Shown in pieces: positions 1 to 10,034 of a stretch of 64,000 bases of DNA. The notes under the pieces were generated by a model that saw only the letters and a list, made by a program, of their open reading frames with translations, did not search any database and was not told where the DNA came from. The stretch comes from Stomorhina lunata (taxonomy: Eukaryota; Arthropoda; Insecta; Diptera; Rhiniidae). Numbering within the stretch: position 1 is the first letter of the stretch; every line of letters begins with the position of its first letter. Location of the stretch: NCBI GenBank assembly GCA_933228675.1, contig OW121744.1, positions 22,854,036-22,918,035 on the forward strand, given 5' to 3'. The position numbers and the translations under genes were made by a program.

Positions 1-873
1 ACGTCGAAATTGAGATTTCTTAAATGGGTGAGTGGCAGCATGTTGTTGTTGCTGTTGCACATGACGATGCGAAGTCGGCGGCAACATATAGTCATCTATG
101 AACTGTATAGGCGATGTTGAACCGCCTACACCACGCGACGAACCACCGGCCACATTCTCGGCCAGACTTGTACTGCTGACAAGAAAAATGTCCGGTTGAT
201 GCTGTTGCTGATGGTGGTGATGATATGAATCGCGTTCGCCACGACTGCCACTCCCCAGCACGGGACTAACTGTGTGCGAAATAGGCGAACTGGTGGAACT
301 AGCATGCGATTGTTGTTGGCTGAATTGACGTGCTTGAGCTGCCATATGTTGAAAAGTGTGTAGGTGCTGTTGCTGCTGACGTGCAGATAAAGCTGGTGAC
401 ACAGCGCCACTACCACCACCACTGCCTCCACTACCAGACGAGTGTGGGTGCAACGTGGAAGGAAGTGCTAAAGTCTGAGGCGGTGGTGCAGAGCGTATGG
501 CAACCGGCGAGGCCGAACGATGTATTATCGCTGGCTCTATTATTAAAGACGAATCATCTAAATCCCCCATTCCTAAACCGCCACCCACCGCTCCCTCATA
601 GTTATCAATGGCCATGGAGAGCGAACGATTAATCGCTTTCAGTTTGGGTGGCTTCTTTTTGGTGGCGGGATTATCAAACGAAGATTTGCTCGTCGTGTAC
701 TCTTCGGAGGTGGTCATAAACGAATGATGATGCGGATGTTGATAATACGGCTGCTGGTGTTGCGGGTGATATTGGTGATGTTGTGGCGGATAGTATTGTT
801 GCGATTGTTGTTGTGGCTGTTGTTGCTGTTGTTGGTGTTGCTGCTGTTGACCACCGCCGGCGCCACGCTCCAT
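1..873 (-). CDS. N-terminal part of a polyQ/His-rich low-complexity protein, runs off the left edge
   Basis: Reading down from the ATG at 873-871, the frame stays open for exactly 291 codons to base 1, so the gene or exon continues outside the window. The protein starts MERGAGGG. A Q/H/Y-rich tract follows (residues about 9-52), then a Ser/Thr stretch, a basic patch KKKPPKLKAINRSLSMA (about 72-88), a Gly/Ser linker, and further Q- and H-rich runs towards the edge. No catalytic domain or membrane segment is visible. GC content and codon use are clearly higher than in the surrounding AT-rich DNA. The frame is also open upstream of the ATG to a stop at 936-934, and the ATG context is weak. The true start may therefore lie in an upstream exon spliced in near 890-930. 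The composition is typical of fly regulatory, synaptic or scaffold proteins, but I do not recognise the gene. Open frames on other frames here (126-431, 330-632, 714-980) are shadows of this one. Confidence 0.8.
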   Translation of the reverse strand, partial: MERGAGGGQQQQHQQQQQQPQQQSQQYYPPQHHQYHPQHQQPYYQHPHHHSFMTTSEEYTTSKSSFDNPATKKKPPKLKAINRSLSMAIDNYEGAVGGGLGMGDLDDSSLIIEPAIIHRSASPVAIRSAPPPQTLALPSTLHPHSSGSGGSGGGSGAVSPALSARQQQQHLHTFQHMAAQARQFSQQQSHASSTSSPISHTVSPVLGSGSRGERDSYHHHHQQQHQPDIFLVSSTSLAENVAGGSSRGVGGSTSPIQFIDDYMLPPTSHRHVQQQQQHAATHPFKKSQFRR

Positions 874-2060
874 ACGGTAGTAATAGCGTTGTGGATATCT
901 ATGGTGATAATTGTGTGCAATTGTGCGGCCGTTTTATAAAAAATGTGTTCAATCAAGAAGAAGAAATTAAAAAGAAACACACAAAAGAAAAAAATTTTTG
1001 CAATTTAGGTGCAATCGGTTGCAGGGGAATTGTTTGGGTAGAGTGTTAGTTTATTTTTTATTTTGCTTAAGGGGGTACGGATACGGATTCGGGTATGGAA
1101 AGTGTTGTTTGTTGCTGTTTTTTTTTTAAATACTAAAATTGAGTTGTTGTTAGTGTTTAGCAGGTGCTGTTGACAATTTTTTAGCAAAGAATTTTTATTT
1201 ATTTTTGCTCTTAGTGTTTGTTTTTTCGTTTTTTTTTTTGAGGGGATTTAGGGTTTAATTATTACTTTTTTAAAATTTATATAATTTTGTATTTTTTGTG
1301 GTTGTTGCTGTTATTTACTGTGTTGTTGTTTTTTTGTTGGGGGGTGACACATACATTCATGACACTTTTAAAACATCTAAAAGACACATAAATTATTAGA
1401 ATTTTGTTTGTTTTATTCTAGTTGTTGTTGATGTTGTTTTTTTTTGAAGTTGTGTTGTTCTTGTTGTTGGTTTTTTTTTGCTCTTGGAGTTTAAAACATT
1501 TACATATTTAATTTTTTTTCAATTAAAAATTTTTATTGTGCGTTTTTCTTAAATATTTTAATTTTAATTCAGTTTTTATTTTTCAAGTACTGAAAGTGCT
1601 GCATTTTTTATCATTCCTTATTGTCACATGTTGTGGTGCTTTTACGTTTTTTCATAAGTTTTTTTTTTTCTTTTTTTTATAAAAAATTCTTTTTGAACTA
1701 AAATTAAGAAAAATACGAATATTTAGTTTTAAAAAAGTGTGGAAGAGAGAGAATTTTCAAAATAAAGTGATTTAAAGAAAATTCTTTTTTTTTTGTAAAG
1801 ACCAGTAAAGCAAATTAAACCATTTATGTTAATTAAAATTTCAAATCTTTTATGAATTTGAATTCTTAAATTTAGATTTTTTAATACTTAAATTTAAAGA
1901 AACTTAAGTTGTTTCAAGTAGTTTTCCAGCCCTGAAATATGAAATTTCATTTTCTTCTTTATTTTTAAATAGAGTTAATAAGCTAGTATCAAGCACAAGT
2001 TTTGTATTTAATAAACTTTTAATAACTTTAAAAAGTTCTAACAAAAAATTAGTGTTCAAC
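874..2060 (-). other. Probable 5' UTR / upstream intron or promoter region of the left-edge gene
   Basis: No open frame of coding character. Read on the minus strand the stretch is A-rich with scattered CAACAA and CAGCAA runs and homopolymer A tracts up to about 11, down to about 1,500. That texture is common in long 5' UTRs and first introns of fly genes. From about 1,500 to 2,060 it is simple AT-rich DNA. No TATA box or initiator could be fixed with confidence. Confidence 0.4.
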
Positions 2061-2069
2061 CTTATAAAC

Positions 2070-2205
2070 AGAGGTCGGCACAAAGAGAACAGAACAAAAA
2101 AATCAACGGCAGAGTTGCCGTTTTTTTTATTTTAAACTTTAATAGTTATTTTTTCTCAATGTGATGTTTTAAAAAGAAAATGTTTTCTACTCCACTTTTT
2201 TATCA
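2070..2205 (+). repeat. Copy 1 of a conserved module bordering the satellite ('5' module')
   Basis: This stretch (GGTCGGC.CAAAGAG, then ACAGAACAAAA, CGGCAGAGTTGC, and finally AAAATGTTTTCTACTCCA directly before the satellite) is repeated at about 22,346-22,480 on the opposite strand. There it again directly abuts satellite DNA. By eye the two copies agree at roughly three of four positions over about 130 bases, with small gaps. It does not resemble a coding sequence. Its constant place at a satellite edge suggests that it belongs to the same mobile or co-amplified unit. Confidence 0.65.
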
Positions 2206-2722
2206 AAAATTTTTCTATAGAAAATTTTTTTATCAAAATTTTTTCTACAGAACTTTTTTTTATCAAAACTTTTTCTATAGGAAATTTTTTTATCAAAAAT
2301 TATTTTAACAAATATTTCCGGTAAAAAATTTGTTATCAAAAATTTTTCTAAAGAAAAGTTTTTATCAACAATTTTTTTATAGAAAATTTTTCTTTCGAAA
2401 ATCTATAGAAAGTTTTTTTACAAAATTTTTTTTAACAAAAATTTTTCTATAAAAAATTGTTTTATCAAAAATTTTTTTATAGAAAATTTTTTTATCAAAA
2501 TTTTTTCTACAGAACTTTTTTTATCAAAACTTTATCTATAGGAAATTTTTTTATCAAAAATTATCTTAACAAATATTTCCAGTAAAAATTTGTTATCAAA
2601 AATTTTTCTAAAGAAAAGTTTTTATCAAACATTTTTTATAGAAAATTTTTCTTTCGAAAATCTATAGAAAGTTTTTTTACAAAATTTTTTTTAACAAAAA
2701 TTTTTCTATATAAAATTTTTTT
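2206..2722. repeat. CTATAG satellite block with a 262-bp higher-order duplication
   Basis: Degenerate 30-31-bp repeats of the type TTTTTCTATAGAAAA / TTTTTTTATCAAAAA. Rare variants (CTACAG, AACAAATATTTCC, TTCGAAAATCTATAG) occur in the same order twice. For example CTACAG is at 2245 and again at 2507, an offset of 262 bases. The block is therefore two copies of a longer composite unit, not independent decay of single repeats. Confidence 0.85.
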
Positions 2723-2723
2723 A

Positions 2724-3191
2724 GTTGAAAAATTATGTTTAATCAGGCTTGAGTTCATTTAACTTTCAAATTATTAATTTTGAAAATTTGAAAAGTAATT
2801 GTAAAGAAATTACATACATATGTTGTTAACATTGTTACTATTCTAAAAATAGCATCAAACCAAAAAGTCTTGTTCTTCTCTACATGCCAACGGCAAGTGA
2901 AAAGATCGAGCAAAACAAGTAATAGGAGAATACACAATCAATTAAACGTAGTGATGTTCGATCAAACTCAATGAGTTAAATTGATGATTATCTCTGCAAT
3001 TTGACAACTCGACTGTGGTCGAGGGAGCTAAGTGCTGATGACGTCCTGTGGCGGGACAGAAATTGCAATCCACTGAGCCGCGTTCAAAAATAATTTTTTC
3101 AGTTTTTCTCCACAATTACTTTTCAAATTTTCAAAATAAATAATTTGAAAGTTAAATGAACTCAAGCCTGATTAAACCTAATTTTTCAATC
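2724..3191. mobile_element. Non-autonomous element with about 80-bp terminal inverted repeats
   Basis: The left arm (about 2724-2803) and right arm (about 3111-3191) are inverted copies of each other, both containing AATCAGGCTTGAGTTCATTT and TTTGAAAATTTG-like segments with few mismatches. The interior is about 300 bases with no convincing open frame; the short minus-strand frame at 2755-2937 mostly reads the arm. The structure fits a MITE or foldback DNA element. It is embedded in satellite, with CTATAG repeats before it and again from 3236. No target-site duplication could be recognised in the T-rich flanks, so the superfamily is unassigned. Confidence 0.7.
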
Positions 3192-3235
3192 AATTCTAAA
3201 GTTCGAATAATTAATTCCCAAATAAAAAAAAAAAA

Positions 3236-3340
3236 AAAAATTTTATCAAAAATTTTTCTATAGAAAATTTTTTTATCAAAAATTTGTTTATCAAAAATTT
3301 CTCTGGAAATTTTTGTTATCAAAAATTTTTCTAAGCGATG
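3236..3340. repeat. Short remnant of CTATAG/ATC satellite
   Basis: Three to four degenerate units of the TTTTTATCAAAAATTTTTC type follow an A-run of about 18. This is probably the continuation of the 2206-2722 block, split by the TIR element. Confidence 0.75.
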
Positions 3341-4555
3341 GTCAAAGCCTTGCACTATGAGAATCCATCTATGAGTATTCTCTTTATTACGAAAAATGTG
3401 AAAATACCAAATTTTAAAATTTTGAATTTAAATTGGGTTTAAATTTACCTCTACAAGAAGAACTTTAATTATTTTAGTACTGTTTGACCATTAACGACGA
3501 CAGTGCTTTAGAAAGAAAGAAAGAAATACAGTTTGTGCAACAACTGGCAGGAAGTCAAGGAAGCCCAAAAAAATAGAAGAGAAGGATTTAAAAGACACGT
3601 TCAAAAGAATTGTTCAATGAAAGGTTTAAAAAGAAAAAGAAAAAGCTGCACTAAGAACAATTGCAAAACGGATGACAAACTATTTTTCCTGTGTATCCTG
3701 GAAGAACTATGGATAACATCTATAGGGGATATTGTAAGAAATTATTTTTCGCTGATATTTGAAGAATTTTTAGATATTTTTCAAAATTTTGTTTTTTTGG
3801 GAAAATATTACACTAGAATCGATTTTCAGATAAAATTTGAAAGCACAAAATCACGCCAAATTCAAGGACTTTTTTTGTAAATGTTTTTTTAAAATTTGTA
3901 ATTTTTCAAGGAGATTTGAAAACAACTTGTCGACCTTAATTACAAAATACATTAATGGATAAGAAAGTGATAATACGAAATTTTTGTGCGAATATTGGTT
4001 TTGGAGAATCTTATTTCAGATAAAAATCGAAAGCACAAAAATAAACAAAATTTTTAAAAGTTGGAATTTTTTCATGAAGAGTTTATCTCAGTTAGTTTAC
4101 CATATTTCAAAAACATATTAACCAATTTTATTGATCATACCTCAGTTGATTTGGAACAAAATTTCCTTTAAGTCGTGTTTATAAAAGTTTTTTTGTGTGA
4201 TTAGTAGTTTTGGAGTTATTCACAATGCAACATAAAATAAATATTTTTTTTGAAAAAAAATCGATTTTTTTTTTAAATTTAAAAAAAAAATCTAAAGTGG
4301 CAAAAACTTACCAGCTTTATCCAAATTTCGTGAAACTAGAAATCTTCTAAATAATATAAATCTTATATTATAAAAATCCATCGTTTATTAGTGATTTTAT
4401 TAAGAATAACGTAAAAAAACTCAATATGAGCGAAAACTATTTTAATTCCGCATAATATTCCAATAATAATAATTCATATTTATTCTGTAACTCAAATAAG
4501 ATATAATGTGATGTTTTCGCTCTGTCTAGAATTTGGGATAAACCTTAGAAAATGT
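3341..4555. other. Non-coding AT-rich spacer
   Basis: The only longer open frame (3533-3880, +) starts at TTG, has no internal coding signature and is Lys/Phe-rich as expected from base composition, so I do not call a gene. The interior (about 4080-4350) has the texture of old transposon sequence, but no ends or relatives were found in the window. Confidence 0.4.
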
Positions 4556-5768
4556 TTAAAGAATTTTAAATTTTTATAGAAAAATTTTCAAAAGTTTTCT
4601 ATTTTTATAGAAAATTTTTCAAAAACCTTCTATTTTTACAGGAAATTTTTCAAAAATTTTCTATTTTTTAGGAAATTTTTCAAAAATTTTCTATTTTGAT
4701 AGGAAATTTTTCAAAAATTTACTATTTTTATAAGAAATTTTTCAAAAATTTTCTATCTTTAGAAAAAATTTTTCAAAAATTTTCTATCTTTAGAAAAACT
4801 TTTCAAAAATTTTCTATTTTTAGAGAAAATTTTTAAAAAAATTTTCTATTTTTATAGAAAATTTTTCAAAAACCTTCTATTTTTACAGGAAACTTTTCAA
4901 AAATCTATTTTTATAGGAAATTTTTCAAAAATTTACTATTTTTATAGAAAAATTTTCAAAAATTTACTATTTTTATAGGAAAATTTTCAAAAATTTACTA
5001 TTTTTATAGGAAATTTTTCAAAAATTTACTATTTTTATAGGAAATTTTTCAAAAATTAACTATTTTTATAGGAAATTTTTCAAAAAATTTACTATTTTTA
5101 CAGGAAAGTTTTCAAAAATTTACTATTTTGATAGGAAATTTTTCAAAAATTTACTATTTTTATAGGAAATTTTTCAAAAATTTACTATTTCTATAGGAAA
5201 TTTTTCAAAAATTTACTATTTCTATAGGAAATTTTTCAAAAATTTACTATTTTTATAGGAAATTTTTCAAAAATTTACTATTTTTATAAGAAATTTTTCA
5301 AAAATTTTCTATCTTTAGAAAAAATTTTTCAAAAATTTTCTATTTTTAGAGAAAATTTTTTAAAAATTTTCTATTTTTATAGAAAATTTTTCAAAAACCT
5401 TCTATTTTTACAGGAAATTTTTCAAAAATCTATTTTTATAGGAAATTTTTCAAAAATTTACTATTTTTATGGGAAATTTTTCAAAAATTTACTATTTTTA
5501 TAGGAAATTTTTCAAAAATTTACTATTTGAAGGAAATTTTTCAAAAAATTTATATTTTTAAAAATTTAAATTTTTTTTTTTAAATTTTCTATTTTTAGAG
5601 AAAATAGAAAAAAATAGAAAATTTTTCAAAAATTTTCTATTTTTATAGAAAATTTTTCAAAAATTGTCTATTTTTATAGAAAATTTTTCAAAAATTGTCT
5701 ATTTTTATAGAAAATTTTTCAAAAATTTTCTATTTTTATAGAAAATTTTTCAAAAATTTTGAAATTTT
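4556..5768. repeat. 31-bp satellite, TTTACTATTTTTATAGG variant
   Basis: About 39 tandem units made of AGGAAATTTTTCAAAAA followed by TTTACTATTTTTAT. The ATAGG landmark recurs every 31 bases (for example around 5,007 and 5,038). The two edges carry the more palindromic form (TTTTCTATTTTTATAGAAAA), while the centre is homogenised to TTTACTA/ATAGG. This is a core-edge gradient typical of unequal exchange. The block ends about 120 bases before the ATG of the small gene at 5886. Confidence 0.93.
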
Positions 5769-5885
5769 TTTAAATTATTTTTTATAAATCATTTCTTTCA
5801 ATGTATTTTTGAGCTTTAAAAAAAATCGTAACAAAATTTAAAATTAAAAAAACGATAAATTTTATATTTAAAATAAATAGAAAAA

Positions 5886-6338
5886 ATGCGTTTTTATCCT
5901 ACTTCCGACGTTTGTCATTATTGGGAATTTCCCTCCCAATGGACCTTTTACCGCTCAAATCCCAATCAATCCTGGTATCGGAAACCTTTTGAAGACAAGC
6001 ATACAATAAATTATTGGAGCGATTTGGAAGCAGCCAAATTGCCAGTGATAAAGAAAACGGATTTATATTTCAAAAATTGGCCTCACAGTCGAATACGGCC
6101 TCAAGCTTGCCTGCCATTGCTTTATTGTATGGGTAATCGTTTCATACGACTCGAGAGAGATGGACCAGTTGGTTGTAAATGTATGCCATTGCCCATGAAC
6201 TTAAAGGAGATGCGAGAATTAAAGGAGTTTGAGAAAAGATTTGCTAAATTTAAAAGGGAACATACCAAGCAAAAGGCTTTGCTAGACAACGAAAAGAAAA
6301 AATTGGAAATGAAGAAAAAAGGCGTTAAAGTTAAGTGA
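5886..6338 (+). CDS. Small intronless gene, 150-residue basic protein of unknown function
   Basis: The ATG at 5886 has A at -3 (GAAAAAATG) and the frame ends at TGA 6336-6338, followed by two AATAAA signals. Codon use and composition contrast sharply with the satellites on both sides, and the frame is not a repeat translation. The N-terminal two-thirds is aromatic-rich, with Trp at 13, 19, 30, 44 and 65 and Cys at 10, 75, 81, 97 and 99, including a CKC pair at 97-99. Residues about 105-150 are almost entirely charged (ending KKKGVKVK) and likely form a long helix or coiled coil. No signal peptide or membrane segment is seen. Short, single-exon, lysine-tailed proteins of this sort are often testis-expressed in flies, but that is inference. 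I do not recognise the family. Confidence 0.8.
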   Translation: MRFYPTSDVCHYWEFPSQWTFYRSNPNQSWYRKPFEDKHTINYWSDLEAAKLPVIKKTDLYFKNWPHSRIRPQACLPLLYCMGNRFIRLERDGPVGCKCMPLPMNLKEMRELKEFEKRFAKFKREHTKQKALLDNEKKKLEMKKKGVKVK

Positions 6339-6397
6339 AATTGAAGGTGAAGTTGATATGAAATGAACTAACATCGAAATGTAATATGTTAATCTTT

Positions 6398-6415
6398 AAT
6401 AAAATTAGTAATAAA
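6398..6415 (+). terminator. Polyadenylation signals of the 150-residue gene
   Basis: Two canonical AATAAA hexamers, at 6398-6403 and 6410-6415, lie 60-77 bases after the stop codon of the 5886-6338 gene. This supports a short 3' UTR and a genuine transcription unit. Confidence 0.6.
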
Positions 6416-6424
6416 TAATTTGAT

Positions 6425-6957
6425 AATAATTTTTTATGATACCCTATGACTCTGACGTCAGGCCCTGAAACAGCAAATTTTTCCGTTTGGGTATAGATAC
6501 GAGTACCACAAAAATCATAATATACATTGTGGGATGTACTTGTCTCTCAAGCTTAAGGCATTAATAGGATAAATATTTGTTCTGCATGTACAACATCCAA
6601 CATTCCATTTCGGTTCGGTTGAGATTTTGAAATTACGACTCAGATTCAATTTCATAAAATTTCAATATCTCGGTATGTTCATAGAAATGTTTTATGGACA
6701 AAATTCTTGACAAGAGCAAATGTTGATGGGGGAATGTGGTCTCTTAAATATTTCAAATTGTATAACAAGTGATGAAATACTCGTACGAAAATATTTCATT
6801 TTATTATTTTATTTCTTTTTGGAATTTATGATTTTCTTTTTAGTTAACATTTTGTAAATTTTTATTTTTGCAGACATTAAATGCAAAATGAAAATAAATG
6901 TTTACTTAAAAGAAAATACATAAATTTTGTTTAGACGAAGTTACTTTTTTTAAAATA
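6425..6957. other. Non-coding spacer
   Basis: Ordinary AT-rich sequence with no open frame of interest and no match to the repeat families found elsewhere in the window. Confidence 0.4.
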
Positions 6958-7660
6958 GAAAAATTGGGTAAAGTTTTCTATAGAAAAACTAAGCGTTAGT
7001 ACAGTTTTCTATAGAAAAACTGAGCGTCAGTAAAGTTTCCTATAGAAAAACTGTGCGTCAGTACAGTTTTCTATAGAAAAACTGTGCGTCAGTACAGTTT
7101 TCTATAGAAAAACTGTGCGTCAGTACAGTTTTCTATAGAAAAACTGTGCGTCAGTACAGTTTTCTATAGAAAAACTGTGCGTCAGTACAGTTTTCTATAG
7201 AAAAACTGTGCGTCAGTACAGTTTTCTATAGAAAAACTGTGCGTCAGTACAGTTTTCTATAGAAAAACTGTGCGTCAGTACAGTTTTCTATAGAAAAACT
7301 GTGCGTCAGTACAGTTTTCTATAGAAAAACTGTGCGTCAGTACAGTTTTCTATAGAAAAACTGTGCGTCAGTACAGTTTTCTATGGAAAAACTGTGCGTC
7401 AGTACAGTTTTCTATAGAAAAACTGTGCGTCAGTACAGTTTTCTATAGAAAAACTGTGCGTCAGTACAGTTTTCTATAGAAAAACTGTGCGTCAGTACAG
7501 TTTTCTATAGAAAAACTGTGCGTCAGTACAGTTTTCTATAGAAAAACTGTGCGTCAGTACAGTTTTCTATAGAAAAACTGTGCGTCAGTACAGTTTTCTA
7601 TAGAAAAACTGTGCGTCAGTAAAGTTTTCTATAGAAAAGCTGAACGTCAGTAAGTTTTCT
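6958..7660. repeat. Highly homogeneous 31-bp minisatellite, GTGCGTCAGTACAG variant
   Basis: About 22 tandem copies of a 31-bp unit made of GTTTTCTATAGAAAAACT joined to GTGCGTCAGTACA. Inside roughly 7,030-7,600 I see only one substitution (ATGG for ATAG near 7,385); units at both edges are diverged (AAGCGTTAG, GAGCGTCAG, GAACGTCAG). Each unit holds two palindromic elements: TTTTCTATAGAAAA, and ACTGT....ACAGT across the linker. Such uniformity implies recent expansion or ongoing homogenisation. Confidence 0.95.
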
Positions 7661-8724
7661 ATTAAAACGTTTTGATTTTAATAACAATTTTTATTGATAC
7701 GTCAGTTGTAATATTTATAATATCAGTTGAATATTTCGATATTTATTTTGTTCAAAAAAAAAAAAAAAATAATTATTGAGATTGTTTTAGCTATTCATTT
7801 TTTCGATCCTACAAAAGAAAATACAGGTAATTAAAAATTAAATACAATAGTTAAGTATAAACAAAAAATGTATTTAAAATTTCAATTCTACTTTTTTTTA
7901 CATTAAATTTGTATTTCAATTTATATATGTCATCGGCAGTGAAAAACTGTGACATTAAAAAAGAAAAATAGCAGCTGAAGTTTAAATACAAAAAAGTTAT
8001 GAAATACTCCCCTTTCAATTATTTTACTCCACCCTTGTCCTTATAAAATATGAAGTGTAAATGTATGATGACTTTTGGCCAGAAAAAAAGGAACACAAAA
8101 CTTAAATGTGGTATATAAATGGCTTTAGCTCTAATTAGTTTTGTCGAGCAGCTCAAAAAGTGAAAAAAGTTAAGAATTCACTTACACTTGGTTTGTTTTG
8201 AAATTCTGTTTTTTTGCAAAAAAAAAAAACTTGTAAACTAATGTAAAATGTATAAAGTGTAAATGACTTTTATTACGTTTTTCATTTACCTGTAAAATGT
8301 TTATGTTCTTTTGATGTTTTCCACCTGAATTTACTTTTCAGTTGGAGTATTTTTGGGAAAAAGGTTTCGTTTCGAAATTAGCACGCAACGAGTAAAGAAA
8401 TGTCAATTTAAAAATAAAAACATTTAACCCTTTTATGGGAAATGTTGCCAATAGGCAACATTATACCATATTATCCAAATCACTCTTTTCTTATGTGAAC
8501 TTAAAAACTAAAAATTAGAGAATTCATAAAATTTAACTTAAAGATATTCGAATTTAGTAATTCTAGCCAAGACACAAACCTACTCAAACATTCAAATTGA
8601 AAAAAAAAAAATTTTAAAAATAAATAAGAAAACGTCATAGTTTTTTATTAATTAGGCAAATTAGCTAGAAAATAATAGCAATAAGAAGAGTAGTGTATTA
8701 AGTTTGACTTATTTTATGTTAGTT
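7661..8724. other. Non-coding AT-rich spacer
   Basis: No coding frame, no recognisable repeat. Several homopolymer A runs (7,756-7,769; 8,218-8,229). Confidence 0.4.
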
Positions 8725-9213
8725 TTGTTTCATTTAGGGCGTTCTGACAGAGGAGTTTGTATGGGAGCTATGGTCAAATGTGGACCGATTTCAATTAAAT
8801 TTAGTACAGTGGTTTTAGTTTACAAAACCAGTATTTCCTTTAAATTTTATGAAAAACTATTGATATTTGTGGCCTATATATCAATTCAGGGAAGTGGGAC
8901 CTATGGGAGGTACCATAAATAATAGACCAATTTTAACCAATTTCAATAGACTATCAAAAAACTGCTCTGTGCCAAATTTCATCAAATTATCCTTAGAATT
9001 GCGACCTGTACTTTGGTTACATGGTTTACATTGGGGTCCAGCCATCCAGCCAGACGGACGAACGGACGGACTGACATTGCTTAATCGACTCAGAAAGTGA
9101 TTTTAAGCCTATTGGTATACTAAAAGGTGGGTCTAAGACAAATATTTCTATGCGTTACGTACATCAGCGCAAACTTATAATACCCTTTCCACCAACGGTG
9201 GTGAAGGGTATAA
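8725..9213. mobile_element. DINE-like (Helentron-associated) element, left end missing
   Basis: The body matches other copies in the window in order: GGAGCTATGGTCAAATGTGG, GGGAAGTGGGACCTATGGGA, GTGCCAAATTTCATCAAATT, GTCCAGCCA..GACGGACG, ATCGACTCAGAAAGTGATT, and the terminal stem-loop TACCCTTTCCACC...GGTGGTGAAGGGTA. The ACAAGTAAG end present in the 15,855 and 47,434 copies is absent, so this copy is truncated on the left. The GACGGACGGACNGACATCGC..TCGACTC core followed by a TACCC...GGGTA hairpin is the reverse-strand signature of the fly DINE-1/INE-1 family. Open frames 8704-8922 and 8867-9100 are inside it and are not genes. Confidence 0.8.
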
Positions 9214-9284
9214 AAATATTGGCCATGGAAGGGTTAATCTACTTCCTAGAGTGCACATTTGTAAGCAGTTGAATAAAATATGTT

Positions 9285-9912
9285 TTAAGGTACGGTCAGA
9301 CTCATTAAACATTTAAATCAAATATTTTGAGTAAAATATTGTCAAAACAATATAATAAAAAATTTGTGGTCACACTTACACATTTATTTGACGATTTTTA
9401 TTTGATAAAATACAGAAAAAATATGTTCAAAGTATAAACAAAAAAACAGGTTTTATTTATGGTCACACTGAAGATTAAATATTTTCCCAAAAAATATTTG
9501 ATCAAATTTTTTCAAAACAAAATTGTGTATCTGGCAATTTGTTTCTCATATTTGAGTTGTTGTTTCTCAAATTTGATGTTGTTGTTTCTCAAAATTGATG
9601 TTGTTGTTTCTCAAATTTGATGTTGTTGTTTCTGTTTGAATAGTAAACAATACAAATGCTCAGCTGTTATTTGCCCCTGTTTGATGTTACAAAAATTTTG
9701 TAAGATTAAATAATTATTTAATCAAAATTTAATAAAATATTTGCTCTTGTGTGGTCAAATTAGGAAAATTTTTATTTGCTGGCAAATGATTTTGTTTTGT
9801 TCAAATCAACATGTTTCTTGTTTGAACCTCAAAAATATTTTGTGGTCAGACTACGAGGATCAAATATTTGATAATTTCGATTAAATGTTTAATCAATGTG
9901 ACCGTAGCTTAA
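9285..9912. mobile_element. TIR element of about 620 bp flanked by TTAA
   Basis: The left end TTAAGGTACGGTCAGACTC and the right end (read inverted) TTAAGCTACGGTCACATTG begin inverted repeats that continue through ATTAAACATTTAA and ATCAAATATTT. Both ends carry TTAA (9285-9288 and 9909-9912), which would be the target duplication if the termini are GGTACGG/GCTACGG. The motif TGGTCA(C/G)AC recurs several times internally, suggesting subterminal binding sites. There is no open frame, so it is non-autonomous. TTAA targets are used by piggyBac-like and some other transposons; the terminal bases are not the classic piggyBac ones, so it is left unclassified. Confidence 0.6.
9537..9640. repeat. 22-bp minisatellite inside the TTAA element
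   Basis: Four to five tandem copies of TTTCTCAAATTTGATGTTG plus a TTG extension, with one or two substitutions per unit. It lies wholly within the 9285-9912 element and probably arose by slippage after insertion. Confidence 0.75.
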
Positions 9913-10034
9913 GTGTTCTTTTGTTTGAACTAAAAACCAATTTTAGAGCTAAACTTAATAAAAGTTAATTAGACCAAAGAAGTATGTTGGCACTTAGGCC
10001 AAAATAAACCGCAAATGTAGCTACAGAAAAGACT

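Noticed and set aside
330..632. Plus-strand frame and the two other minus-strand frames over the left-edge exon
   Set aside because: They overlap the long minus-strand frame with matching polyQ/polyH codon pattern and are its shadows.
3533..3880. 115-codon frame, lysine-rich N-terminus
   Set aside because: It begins at TTG, the ATG codons inside are late, and composition is what AT-rich DNA gives. No second line of evidence.
6958..7660. CRISPR-array appearance of the regular 31-bp repeats
   Set aside because: The repeats are directly head-to-tail with no unique spacers, no cas genes, and the context is a fly genome.
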